The position numbers and the translations under genes were made by a program. A model generated the notes under the pieces. That model saw only the letters and a list, made by a program, of their open reading frames with translations, searched no databases and was not told the origin of the DNA. From assembly GCA_012976225.1 (NCBI GenBank), contig JAAVVG010000017.1:434001-498000 (forward strand): a DNA stretch of 64,000 bases. Reading direction: 5' to 3'. The stretch is from Golubevia sp. BC0850 (Eukaryota; Basidiomycota; Exobasidiomycetes; Golubeviales; Golubeviaceae). Below, piece after piece: positions 47,357-56,995 of this stretch. Each line of letters begins with the position of its first letter. Within the stretch, counting starts at the first letter, position 1.

Positions 47357-50300
47357 TCACTGATTCGCTACCACCTCTTTCAACGTTCTCTCCCAATCTT
47401 GACTTTGCCTCTTCAAAAAGATCAACATATCACTTTCATTTTTCATCATCAATCTTTCACTTCTAGCCAACCTTTCCACCTCTTTCCAAATTCTACCTTC
47501 TTCCTTCCATTTGATCAAACAACTCTCCTCTCTAAAACCTCTAATCTCTCTCTCCTTCTCCTTTCTAACTTGCTTCAATTTCTCATAACTTTCAATCTTT
47601 AACTTCTCTAATTCTTCAACACTAGTTTCTTGAGCCTTGGAGATTTCATGTCTAGCTTGTTCATCAAATTCAGCTCTTTCTTTGAATTGTTCGATTTGAG
47701 ATTGGGCTTCTTCCAATTTGGCAGAGAAAGTTGAAGATTCTAAGGATTGAGTTTGAGTTACTGAATTCAGAGTTTCTTCAGAAGCTTTGAGTTTTGCTTC
47801 TAGAAGTTTGATGCGCGCATCCTTTTCTTTCTCTCTTTCTGATGGGCCTCTAGTTTCTTCTCCATCTCCTTCTTCTTCATCTAGAACGGATTCGACTTGC
47901 TTCAATCTTGAAGGACCTAACCTCAGTCGATCTCCACCTGAAGGACTGTCTTCGATTGAATTTGAATGATGATAAGCAACACTCTTATCCAATCTTCTAT
48001 TCTTCATGAAATCGTTCATCTCATCCATCAATTCATCGTCCATTAGAAGACCACTCCCGACTGAGCTCAAAGCACCCATTCCCATAACATCAGAATCATC
48101 TCCTTGACCTCCATCAGTCAAAAGACCATTTCCAGTCTCTAAACCAAGGCCAGAAACATCGAAATCTAGACTTTGATCTGAAGTTGCTGAAAAATTCTCC
48201 TCTCTTCTCGGTCGACTTCCTCTTGAGCTTGTTTCTGCTTTGGGAGCGAGTCTTGAAGACCTGTTCAAAGCTCCAACACTGGGAGATTCCATCAGATTCT
48301 CGTGTTCTCCATCTGGAAGATCTTTGAAACTCGTCAAAGGAGATAATAATGAACCGAACCCATTCTCAGATAATGGAGACAGCGAATTCAGTTCTATCGT
48401 GTCGTCTGGATTCTGAAGAGGTGAAGAAGCAGAAGTCGACTTTCTTGTAGAAGTGACTTCTTTCGATTTCGAATCTTGAGGCTGAGATTGGTTCTTATCG
48501 GAAGGTTCTGAAGTTTCGGTCGACCAACTCTTGTCTACTAGGTTTTCAATTGATTGACTATTCCTCCTTCCACTTCGATCGCTACTTTCTGACGTCTTCA
48601 TCTCCTCAGAGGTGGTATTTGGACTTGGTGCAGGACTTAAAGAACTCCTTTTCTTCTCAACTTGTCTATGAATGAAATCTTCAGAGGCACTAGGATCGAT
48701 CCCAGCTTTGATCAACATTTCAATCAACCCATCTTCCAAGTTTCCAGTCATTTGCTCTGAAGTGACTCTTTGACTTGACTTTGAAGGTCCAGCCTCTTCT
48801 GAGTCTCGATCTGGATTGATTTGAATGATTGGAGGTGGAGTTGAGACTGGAGTTGTTGAAATGTTACCAATACTAGATTGATCTTTGCTGACAGCTTTGG
48901 ATTGCGATAGAGAAGAGCTTCCTCTCGAAGGACTTGAGCCATGAGATTTGCCAGTTTTCAGAGCTGAAACAGGACCCGCAGGAGGTTTCCCACTGACGCC
49001 ACTTCCTGAAGAACCAGGTCCAGAGCTTCCATTTGAATTGAATCCCATACTACTCAGTCTTCTCAGGCCTCTATCCCTAGCTTCTGGTGTTGCAAGACTT
49101 GGAACAGATTGCTTCGATTGTTGTTCGTGTAGTTGAGCGAGACTTCTACTAGATGGTAGTTTACTCAGTTGATTCATTCGACTCGCATTTGATGAAGCGA
49201 CTGATCTTTTTGAAATTGAATTTACACTACTAGGAGTGCGAGTTGGAGATTGATCGGATCGATTATCTTTAGTTGGAGTGGTAGATTGAATTGATGAAGC
49301 TTTTGGAAACTTGATACCGATTTTCGATCCTTTAGAAGCTATACTAGTGGAACTTTTGGGAGCTTCCCAAGCTTTGGCTCTAAATTTGACTGATTCACCT
49401 CCGCTGGAGGATCCACTTTGAGGAGCTTTTGAAGATGGAGTGATTGAAGGTTTGGAGGAAGAAGGGGCCTTAAAGCTATTTGGAGGGCCTGCAACTGGAA
49501 GGCTTGATCTATTCTTGTTCTTCGTGCTGAGTTGAGAGTCGAAAGCTGAAGGTGGACCATTTGCTGTAGCATTTGATCTAGGCGGTTTGATTCCTGGGAC
49601 CGGAAGTTTGTTCTCTTTCTCTAAGTTGCCCTCGTTCCTCGGATCTGTAGCACCCCCAGCTATTGGACTCGATAGTGAGACTCTTCTTGAATGTCCACCT
49701 AAGCCAGCCATCAAATTCTCGGAAGCAGCAGTTGCAGAAGTGAAAGTTGAGCTTGCGTCACTGTTCCTATTTCGACTTCTTCTTCCTTCCTTTTGATCTC
49801 CATCTAAATTAACGGACTTGATACTTGCATTTGAAGTGACTGAGGTAGATCTGTTCCTTTGATGAGAAGGATTATGTCCAGAAGAGAGTTTAGACCTTGG
49901 AATTCCACCTCCCCCTCCAATCGACATCCTAGATCTAGGTTTGCTCCCACCATTCCCATTCCAACCTAAAGTGTTGGCTCTTGATTTTGCTAAATGTCTT
50001 GGAGAAGCTCTGTTAGAAGTAGTTGAAGAAGAAGCGGAAGGTATCCCAGAAGCAGTCGGAATTCCAGATTTGAGTTGATTCATAGATTGATTCCTTGATC
50101 GTGATCTAGGCAATTGACTGTTTGAATTAGCATGAACATCAGTCATGACCGAACCTTGCCTTGCAACTTTACTCTGAGGAGATTTGATGATTGGAGATGA
50201 TCTAGAGGTGGAAGGTCCTGGTATCAATCTACCCAATTTCCCTCTGGCTCTTGTTGGAGTAACTTCACCTCCATTTCCATTTCCTTTATCAATATCCAAG

Positions 50301-50920
50301 TGCTTGTTGACAGAGTGTATGACTCTACCGAACTCATCCATTGAAGCTTGACCCTCATTCTCCTCCTGACCCTCCCCTTCTTCCTCAGAATTCCAACCAC
50401 TCTCGATCTCTGATTCTATTTCACTCTCAATATCTACTTCTTCTTGACTTGGTAACCTTCGTTTACCCAGAGAACTCCTTGGCCTCATCGCATCACTCCT
50501 TTCTCTTTCTCTGCCCTTTCCCTTTCCAGCTGATTGGAGTTCACCTTGCTCCGGTTCATCTTGCTCGTCTGGACCTCCTTCCTCCCTGTTCTGATTTGAA
50601 ATTGAAACTCTTCCTTTGTTGTCTCTCGGCCTGAGAGACCTCATAGAAGCTGTTGGTAACCTGGTGGATGGTATGGTAGACCTAAAGCTTTTACTGCTGG
50701 GTAGAGTTGAATTCTTGGCGATTGAAGGTGATGCAGAAGGAGTTGGAATCCCAGACTTTGAAGGAGAAATTGTTCTTCGATTTGAATTTGATTTGAATTT
50801 GAGGGGAGAAGTGAACGAGAATTTGGAGCTTGAAGGTGGTTTCAGTTGGCCAGTGCTAGTAGTACTGGTAGTTGGGCTGTTAGCACCTCGTTTGTTTGGA
50901 CTAGGAGGCATCATATTCAT
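47357..50920 (-). CDS. Large Ser/Pro-rich protein with SxIP motifs and C-terminal coiled coil
   Basis: A single uninterrupted exon of 1187 aa. The start is the ATG opening MNMMPPSPNKRG; the frame is open further upstream only from a GTG. The first 700 residues are Ser/Pro/Arg-rich and basic, with an acidic patch near 160-195. Several S-x-I-P motifs sit in this basic region: SGIP 56-59, STIP 81-84, SGIP 285-288 and SGIP 291-294. Such motifs bind EB1 at microtubule plus ends. Heptad-like charged sequence fills the last 180 residues (LLEAKLKASEETLNSVTQ through ELEKLKIESYEKLKQVRKEK), suggesting a coiled coil. No named family is recognised; a microtubule-tip adaptor is my inference from motif plus coiled coil. 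Confidence 0.8.
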   Translation of the reverse strand: MNMMPPSPNKRGANSPTTSTTSTGQLKPPSSSKFSFTSPLKFKSNSNRRTISPSKSGIPTPSASPSIAKNSTLPSSKSFRSTIPSTRLPTASMRSLRPRDNKGRVSISNQNREEGGPDEQDEPEQGELQSAGKGKGRERERSDAMRPRSSLGKRRLPSQEEVDIESEIESEIESGWNSEEEGEGQEENEGQASMDEFGRVIHSVNKHLDIDKGNGNGGEVTPTRARGKLGRLIPGPSTSRSSPIIKSPQSKVARQGSVMTDVHANSNSQLPRSRSRNQSMNQLKSGIPTASGIPSASSSTTSNRASPRHLAKSRANTLGWNGNGGSKPRSRMSIGGGGGIPRSKLSSGHNPSHQRNRSTSVTSNASIKSVNLDGDQKEGRRSRNRNSDASSTFTSATAASENLMAGLGGHSRRVSLSSPIAGGATDPRNEGNLEKENKLPVPGIKPPRSNATANGPPSAFDSQLSTKNKNRSSLPVAGPPNSFKAPSSSKPSITPSSKAPQSGSSSGGESVKFRAKAWEAPKSSTSIASKGSKIGIKFPKASSIQSTTPTKDNRSDQSPTRTPSSVNSISKRSVASSNASRMNQLSKLPSSRSLAQLHEQQSKQSVPSLATPEARDRGLRRLSSMGFNSNGSSGPGSSGSGVSGKPPAGPVSALKTGKSHGSSPSRGSSSLSQSKAVSKDQSSIGNISTTPVSTPPPIIQINPDRDSEEAGPSKSSQRVTSEQMTGNLEDGLIEMLIKAGIDPSASEDFIHRQVEKKRSSLSPAPSPNTTSEEMKTSESSDRSGRRNSQSIENLVDKSWSTETSEPSDKNQSQPQDSKSKEVTSTRKSTSASSPLQNPDDTIELNSLSPLSENGFGSLLSPLTSFKDLPDGEHENLMESPSVGALNRSSRLAPKAETSSRGSRPRREENFSATSDQSLDFDVSGLGLETGNGLLTDGGQGDDSDVMGMGALSSVGSGLLMDDELMDEMNDFMKNRRLDKSVAYHHSNSIEDSPSGGDRLRLGPSRLKQVESVLDEEEGDGEETRGPSEREKEKDARIKLLEAKLKASEETLNSVTQTQSLESSTFSAKLEEAQSQIEQFKERAEFDEQARHEISKAQETSVEELEKLKIESYEKLKQVRKEKEREIRGFREESCLIKWKEEGRIWKEVERLARSERLMMKNESDMLIFLKRQSQDWERTLKEVVANQ

Positions 50921-51362
50921 TCGAATTGAGGAATTGTAACTCTTGTGATGGAATTGATTAAGATGATGATGATGATAAAGAGGTAGACGAAGGGAGGGAA
51001 GAATTGGCACAACAATCTTCGAACGCGATGAGAATCACATGCAGCCTCGCTCACAGCACTGCACAACAACACTTGAATCTCTTTCAGATTCACATGTATG
51101 GAAGCTGAAGAGCAAGACTCAGAAACAAAGAGTAACCTAAAGCTAGAAAAATCTGAGCGGAGAGAAGTGCTTGCATTCGTTGCTAGCGTATCTAACAGAA
51201 AAACAGGTGATGAAGTCAAATTGATGGTATTGGGGTTGGTTTGAAAGGAAGGACGTTGAACTTAGATCAAAGAAATATGTATGAGGCTTGAAAAAGAGCA
51301 TAAGAAGGTAGAAAGGTTTGTGATGCTTGGGTAGGTCGGTTTCCAAAGAGAACAACACTCAA
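50921..51362. other. Intergenic region upstream of SxIP gene
   Basis: Promoter of the preceding minus-strand gene and 3' flank of the small peptide gene; no exon seen. Confidence 0.45.
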
Positions 51363-51610
51363 TTACATTGTGATCTCCCTCTTGTAAGGTGGTGGACTAC
51401 CTCCAGGGTAGTAATCCTTTGATGGCTGTTAAATCAAAAGGTAGGAGAATGAGAAAGAAGCAGAGAACCGTTAGACACAAAACGAGAAGAGAGTAAGCCT
51501 GTTGGTTGTTGTTCTGAAGGGAGACTCACCTTTTCTGCAGGGATAGGAGAAGCTAAAGCGCCAGCTACAAAGACAGTAGCGATAGCGATCAAGATAGCAG
51601 TGAATCTCAT
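51363..51610 (-). CDS. Small single-copy Kex2-type peptide precursor (47 aa)
   Basis: Exons on the minus strand: 51610-51530 and 51425-51363. Exon 1 encodes a signal peptide (MRFTAILIAIATVFVAGALA) plus SPIPAEK; a phase-0 intron follows. Exon 2 encodes PSKDYYPGGSPPPY, then Lys-Arg, then EITM and a stop. The core aligns with core 2 of the 96-aa precursor: KPSKDYYPGGSPPPYKR against KPSTDYYSGGSGGPAWKR. It also shares the intron position just after the signal peptide. It is therefore very likely a paralog carrying one copy of the peptide. Genes this short are usually missed by annotation pipelines. A CATAAAG element lies roughly 120 bases upstream. Confidence 0.75.
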
Positions 51611-52142
51611 CTATGTAGAGATTTGAAGACTGGTTTTGGTTAGAGAGTTTGAAAGAGAGTTGCTTGTTCGGAGAGTTTTCAAGATGAGAGAGATGAGATG
51701 GGTTCGGTTTCGATCTCTCTGTTCGTCTTTATGGTAAATCTCCTCAAACTTCCTTGATTAAATGTATGTTGATTGAAAGGGTCTAGCTTCTTGGCCCTTG
51801 GCCACTTCGAGGAATGCATCCCTTTTTCTTCCACGCACTCTGAGACATGTTACATTCCTCGTGGGCTTCCTCTTAAAACAGGTCATGTCGCACAACTCAA
51901 GATTCTGGCAATTGAAGGTTGAAGCGTTGAAGCTTGAAGAAACGTATCTTGAACTTGAAGAAGAGAGGTCTCTCGAATTCAGGGAGTCTTCCAGCTCCGA
52001 GCTCTCGGCCCAAATTCAAAAAGTCGTGAATACACAATGTTCTCATTAAAAAAAGAAAATCTACAAAGCACATAATGTCATCATCAAAACAGATTTCTAC
52101 AAACAAATCTTATACTCAAATCACAGTCCCGACTCCCGCCAA
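51611..52142. other. Intergenic region, peptide gene promoter / RNase T2 3' flank
   Basis: About 530 bases; promoter of the 47-aa precursor and 3' flank of RNase T2. No exon supported. Confidence 0.45.
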
Positions 52143-53548
52143 TCAGACTTTAGGAGTCCAACGAATTCCAGCCAAAGGACAAGAGCTAGTCTTTGGAACG
52201 TCCACAGAAGTAAAGATTCCAAAATTCAATGGTCCCTTGACTCTTGATGCGTACCAAAACTCATTCAATTGACCACCTCTACATCCAAGATAAACCTTAG
52301 CTCCATGCTTCCTGGAGAGAATCGATTCTAGATCCGAACGAGTGTAGGTTTCGGTGAGAGAAGGATGGATACCTTCGGAGGTCAACCATTCATAGGTAGG
52401 AGCTGAAGTGGAGGTGAGAAACGGAGAGGAAAGCAGAAAGAGTTAGAGAGACGGAGAGGAGAACTGACTGCTTTTTATGTCTCTCTCTTTACTTTGAGCT
52501 CTTCTCGTCTTTTTCTGATACTCACAAGCATCAAATCTGTCCACAATAGTTCTAAAATAACCAACCAAAGCAGCATGCTCTGCAGTCACCCTATCTTCTT
52601 CAGACTGACATTGGGCTCTCAAAGTAGTGAAACAAGTCATATGCTTGTTTTGTTCATGAGACCATAGATTAAAGTCTGCTCCACGATTATCCTTGAAAAG
52701 TAGATCCATTTCAGCTTTCAAATCTGCATCTGCAGAAGCGATGATAGAGGAGATTTGAGATCCTGTGTACTGAGGAATCCCGATGTTACAGTAAGATGGA
52801 TAGGTTCCATCGCAGTAATCTGAGAGATTTAAAGGTCATTGGAGTGTGATGTGAGAATCGTAGAGGATGGAGATAGAGGGGAGGGAGAAATTGTTAGACA
52901 GATCTGTGGGAAGAGATGAGTGAATGACCTCAGTCTCTACAGATTCATTAAGTTTCAATCATTCAAAACTCGCCATTCCAGAGGCCATGAATCGTCGTAG
53001 AGTTCCAAGGACCTTTGACGGGATTGGTGTCCCTGATAGAGAAGAGAGAGGGGGCGGTTAGGACAGGGGATGGATCCGCAGATGATGGAGAGCCCAGGGT
53101 GAAGCACCTCTACCAACCTCAGCCCCTTCGAGGAGGATGAGTTTCTACTATCATTCAAGTCATTATCTCGTTCAGCCACTGTTCAGAGGGAGAGCTCTGT
53201 TCGCAGATCTTCCGCATTTTCCTTATCACTGGCCTCATCCCACTCGTCCGAATGCGGCCTCCTACTCTCCATAGCGACTCTGGCAACTCACCAGAACTGA
53301 GTGGCGAGGACTAAACCTGCTTGTTTGCCACTGTTGTCGATTGCACCATTGTAACAGCAACTCTCCTTTGAATCTAGAGGAGGATTGTAAGTTGAAGAGC
53401 AGGAGGCTGGCGCCTTTGAACAAGTGTCATCTTCGAGTGGATTGTAGCTTAGGGAAGATTGAAATCCGAGGCGTGGAATTGATGATGAATTGACTTGATT
53501 TAATCCAGTCAAGCTCGAGATTATTAGTAGAAGGAGACTCGGTTTCAT
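52143..53548 (-). CDS. Secreted ribonuclease T2
   Basis: Endoribonuclease of the T2 family acting in the vacuole or outside the cell. Exons on the minus strand: 53548-53292, 53032-52974, 52819-52526 and 52402-52143 (289 aa). A signal peptide opens the chain (MKPSLLLLIISSLTGLNQVNS). CAS1 is TTIHGLWNDYCDG (His101). CAS2 is NLWSHEQNKHMTC (His160, Glu161, Lys164, His165), where the usual WSHEWNKHGTC has Trp to Gln and Gly to Met. Intron 2 starts with GC, not GT (GCGAGT); using it restores HGLWNDYCDG exactly as in the family. Conserved cysteines (SCSSTYNPP, ESCCYNG, CDGTYPSYC) are present. The conserved C-terminal RNase T2 tail is extended and Trp-containing. Confidence 0.92.
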
Positions 53549-54373
53549 GTTGCTGGCTTGATGGTTTGAACTTTGACTATTTTGATAAGGAGTGTTCTTA
53601 GCTGCCCGCTTTTGGAAAATCGCGTCGAGAAACGCGAAATCTGGCCGCTGACGGAAATGAGACAAACAAGAAACAGGAGAGAGACAAAGGTGGTGGGAAA
53701 TCTGAGAAGATCATTCAGAAATACCAGCGGATGGGAGAGAGCCCGCTGAACGATGAACTCTCGCAAAGGCAAGACGAGAAGACAAGACTCTTCAAAAGTC
53801 AGAGCAAAGAAATATTCACACAGGTAAAGACAGACTAGCACTGAGGCTAAAGATTAAAAAAAAATCAAATGGAAGGAAAAGATTGCACCTTAAAAGGTGC
53901 GCTCGATAAAAACCTCCCGGTTCGGATGAATGAACTCCAAGGAGAAATTAGGTGCCTACGTTCCGACAAAGCGATCGTTCCTACCACCTCTGAAAAGAAC
54001 TAAGATCGGACCAAAGAGTACAGAAGAAGTCGGCTTACCTGTGGCGACTTTCGTGGAAACGATGGTCAAACTCGTGTGAAAAATCCAGAGGGGTAGGTAG
54101 CAGACCCAGAGTCGACCCGTAGTCCCAGCTTTACCTCTTTAAATAGTTTCCATTCATCCTAGATATTTATACCAGCCATCCCCAGCAGGGCTGATAAGAA
54201 GGAGAGAAAGAGAGAAAGCAAAGGGTGAAGTCAAAAAGGGGGAAAGAAGAAGAAGAAGAAGCGAAAAAGGAGGCAGCCACGCCATCGCAAAGATACTCAA
54301 CTTGAAATCCATATCCATAATCCACCAAACGGTAGAACCACAAGATCGAAAGAGCCCAAAGCTCTGAACCGCC
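53549..54373. other. Upstream region of RNase T2 with possible UTR intron
   Basis: About 820 bases. It holds a perfect TATAAATA on the minus strand (54171-54164) and, downstream of it, a CAG/GTAAGC donor-like site near 54038 with an acceptor-like TTTTCAG near 53992, which would fit a leader intron. A short perfect inverted repeat (GCACCTT/AAGGTGC) lies at 53885-53900. No protein-coding exon is convincing. Confidence 0.4.
54164..54171 (-). promoter_or_regulatory. TATA box (TATAAATA)
   Basis: Perfect TATAAATA on the minus strand, about 615 bases before the RNase T2 ATG. It fits if the leader is long or spliced; otherwise it may serve an unrecognised transcript. Confidence 0.35.
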
Positions 54374-54835
54374 CTAGAAATACCCTGATAATCCTTGGCC
54401 TCTCACCTTCCCAACGTTGACTGCATTCTCGCCCCCCTTCACAATACTACTCCCTCTAACCTGCAAGAATCCAAAGTCAAGCATCAAGTCATTCTTCTTT
54501 TGATGGTTTTCTCTCGCCTGCTTTTTCTCAAGTTCAACTTTCTTCTCCTCTAGATACTTACGTCCCTTCGACCACCAAGCCAACATCTCGTCGTGACTAG
54601 CACCAGACAATGGACGATCAAGATCACTTGATCATGGACCAGCAGGTGCAGGATTACACAATCTCATCTGACGACGAAGAGCAGTGCGTGCCTTGACTTG
54701 CTTTTCGTAGCGGAAAGTAGGGCAGTTCTCTTTCGAAAAGGAGAGAGCGCCGACCATCTCGATCCCAGTTGATCTGACGCCAGAACGACTTTGGCTGGCT
54801 TCTTGTTGTTGAGGTTGAATTTGGACGCAAGACAT
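54374..54835 (-). CDS. Possible small gene interrupted by an in-frame TGA
   Basis: From ATG 54835 the frame reads 67 residues (FRYEKQVKARTALRRQMRL near the end) to a TGA at 54634-54632. It then continues in the same frame for about 85 codons of protein-like charged text (DEMLAWWSKGRKYLEEKK, VELEKKQARENHQKK) to 54374. A donor (GTGAGA) near 54406 suggests a further exon. No intron that removes the TGA and keeps frame was found. It may be a short 67-aa gene, a gene with a stop, or read-through. The product is not recognised. Confidence 0.35.
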
Positions 54836-55096
54836 GTTTGAGGTTTTGAAAGAACGGTTGTAGTGGGTTTGTTGTAGTTGTGAGGTGGATATATCAGTGA
54901 AGGATATATATGAGAACGTCAGTATCGGTGGAAGGTGATAAGTTGAAGAAAAGGGAAAAGAGGTAAAAGAAAGAAAACAATAGAAAATTCGCCTTCTATG
55001 GGTGGACCTGGAACTGGAAGCGCGCGATTGAAAAAACGGCCAGGAACTAAAACCTTCTTTTCCAAAAAAAGATTCAGGCCAGCCTGGATGTGAAAC

Positions 55097-55581
55097 ATGT
55101 CCGTCTCGCTAGCGTGCTTTGACAGGCGTAACTATTACTATCGACGTGTTCTCAGCAGTCCCGAGGGGAACTTTCTCGCTCCAGACTCGAAGACCATCCA
55201 TCCACTGGTATCTGCCTAGTCGAGAGAGCTTTTTCCTCTCAGATACTTTCTTCTGAGTAACTTGAAAAGAGGATAATCAAAGACTGTGTTGGCGAGGCAG
55301 AAGAGGAGTCGACGTCGTCGAGACAAAACGTATGGTACACGTTACGCGGTCTAGACTTGGAGGTACACCGTAGATTCTACTTGAACCAAGATTCTGAGAT
55401 CTGGACTGACATCCAGTCAACAAACAACCCAGACCTGAATCGACATAGGTCAGGAACTAGCCCACGGTCGATAGAGAGGGGACGAGACGCGATTGCGGAT
55501 GGTCTGAATCGATTGGCGGATTGGAATATTGAAGTTACCCCTCCCGTCCCCAACCATCTCCACTTCCTCGATAACACCTGA
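55097..55581 (+). CDS. Hypothetical two-exon protein (140 aa), weak
   Basis: ATG 55097 opens MSVSLACFDRRNYYYRRV to a GTATCT donor after 55207. A first AG after a plausible branch site (GTAAC) ends at 55269 and joins in phase to an open frame ending at 55581. That frame reads VWYTLRGLDLEVHRRFYLNQ and later ERGRDAIADGLNRLADWN. The second frame looks protein-like and has no start of its own. No homolog is recognised and both splice sites are only fair. Confidence 0.25.
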
Positions 55582-56192
55582 TGCCTGATGTCACCGAAGA
55601 AACGCGTCCCGTAGAGCATCTTCAAACCTTGGAGATGGGAGCAACACAGATCAGATGGGAGTGAAAAGACTGTTTGGAAAAGTATCGAAACTTAGAATCA
55701 GAGAACAGAGCCGAGTGCTAGAAATTCCATTTTGCCAGAATGGGAACACGGAACACGTGTCATGAGATCCTAGGTTGGAAAAGGACAGAAGGAAGGAAAC
55801 ATCCAGGAAATGGTGACGCCACGGCTAGGAGGAATAGATCGATGACTGAGAGGCTGAAGACCTCGAATGGAACCACTAGATTTCATAAAAGATAGAAAGG
55901 ATATCTGAGAAGACGAATGAAGATATTCGTGTGATTCGGCTTGAAAAGTGCTTGATCTTTGAGGACGACAAAGAGCTGGACAGGGGATCCTGTTACCTTT
56001 ATCCCCGAGAGAACAAGACCTTAGGAGATAGACAGAAACTTCGATTTCGATTTCTAGATGAGAAAATTGAGATACGGAGAAGGGACTACCGAAACATAGC
56101 TCTGTAAAGAGAGAAAAAAGCATTCTCAACATTCAACGGAGCTGGTGGTCGATGGACTACATTACAGCAAGGGAAAAATCAAGAGACATCAC
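55582..56192. other. Gene-free stretch
   Basis: No supported exon, RNA gene or repeat; open frames here look random. Confidence 0.45.
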
Positions 56193-56995
56193 TTAATCAT
56201 CTTTGAACAATCCACCGAAGACCTTCAAGCCAGCCCTAAGCCCAAGGGCGAAACCTAATCGCTTTTCCAAAGGTTCCTCTTCGTCAACGTCACGAGCTCC
56301 AAGTCCAAGGAGATCTAGGTCTGGATATCTAACACTTCTAGCCTCGACAGCGTCGTTCTCAGAGAGTTTAGAGACGAAGGCTTGACCTTCTTGAGAGGCT
56401 AGGAAGTCTTGCCCTAAGAGAAAGGTGGGAAGGAGATGTCGAGTCAGTGAGAGTTGCAGTCGCATTTGAAGATCCGGACTTTGAATCAAATGACCTACCT
56501 TCTTTAGTGGTGAACCAACCTACAACTGCCGCTCCAACTCCTGCGGCTGCCTTTCCCCAAGAGAGTCTCTTCTCTGGAGCATCGACAACATCTCTCGATT
56601 CGATGGTGGCAAGTTTGGAAACGAGAGCTTTACCGTCCTCGGTGGCCAGGAAAGCGTCGGCAGCCTCCTTGGAACCAAATATACCTTTAAAGACACTGAG
56701 AAGGTCCGAGGAAAGAAGGGGTGGGGGAGCACGTGAATCAGTCTCTTGTCGACACATCTATGACGCTGTCTTGGTTTCTCAACTCACGATCCAGCAGTCA
56801 GGCCGATCATGGCTGCTGCGTTTAAAGGCTCCCTCTTCTGGAAGATCAAAAGTAGGATAGATGAGTCAGCAAGAGAAGGCGAAGGGAGAGAGACAAAGGA
56901 AATGAAAGAAGGAGCGAGAAACTCACTGAAACTGGGGCGGCAGAAACGAGGCTGGCAGCACAGGCGAGAGAGAGAGCTAGCTTAATGAATTGCAT
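56193..56995 (-). CDS. Secreted precursor with three Lys-Arg-delimited hydrophobic segments
   Basis: Exons on the minus strand: 56995-56927, 56837-56788, 56695-56499 and 56413-56193 (178 aa). Exon 1 is a signal peptide (MQFIKLALSLACAASLVSAA) plus PVS; a phase-0 intron follows, and exon 2 starts with Lys-Arg. Three segments each begin after Lys-Arg with a hydrophobic, helix-prone run: EPLNAAAMIGLTAGSVFKGI, LSWGKAAAGVGAAVVGWF and LGFALGLRAGLKVFGGLF. Between them are related polar units (DAFLATEDGKALVSKL, DFLASQEGQAFVSKL) and acidic stretches ending EKR. Kex2 processing is inferred. Gly-rich hydrophobic segments after KR recall membrane-active peptides cut from Ece1-like precursors, but there is no sequence match. 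A TATAAA lies about 215 bases upstream. The family is not recognised. Confidence 0.8.

Noticed and set aside
55770-56132. 120-codon minus-strand frame
   Set aside because: Composition looks random, with no signal, domain or splice support.
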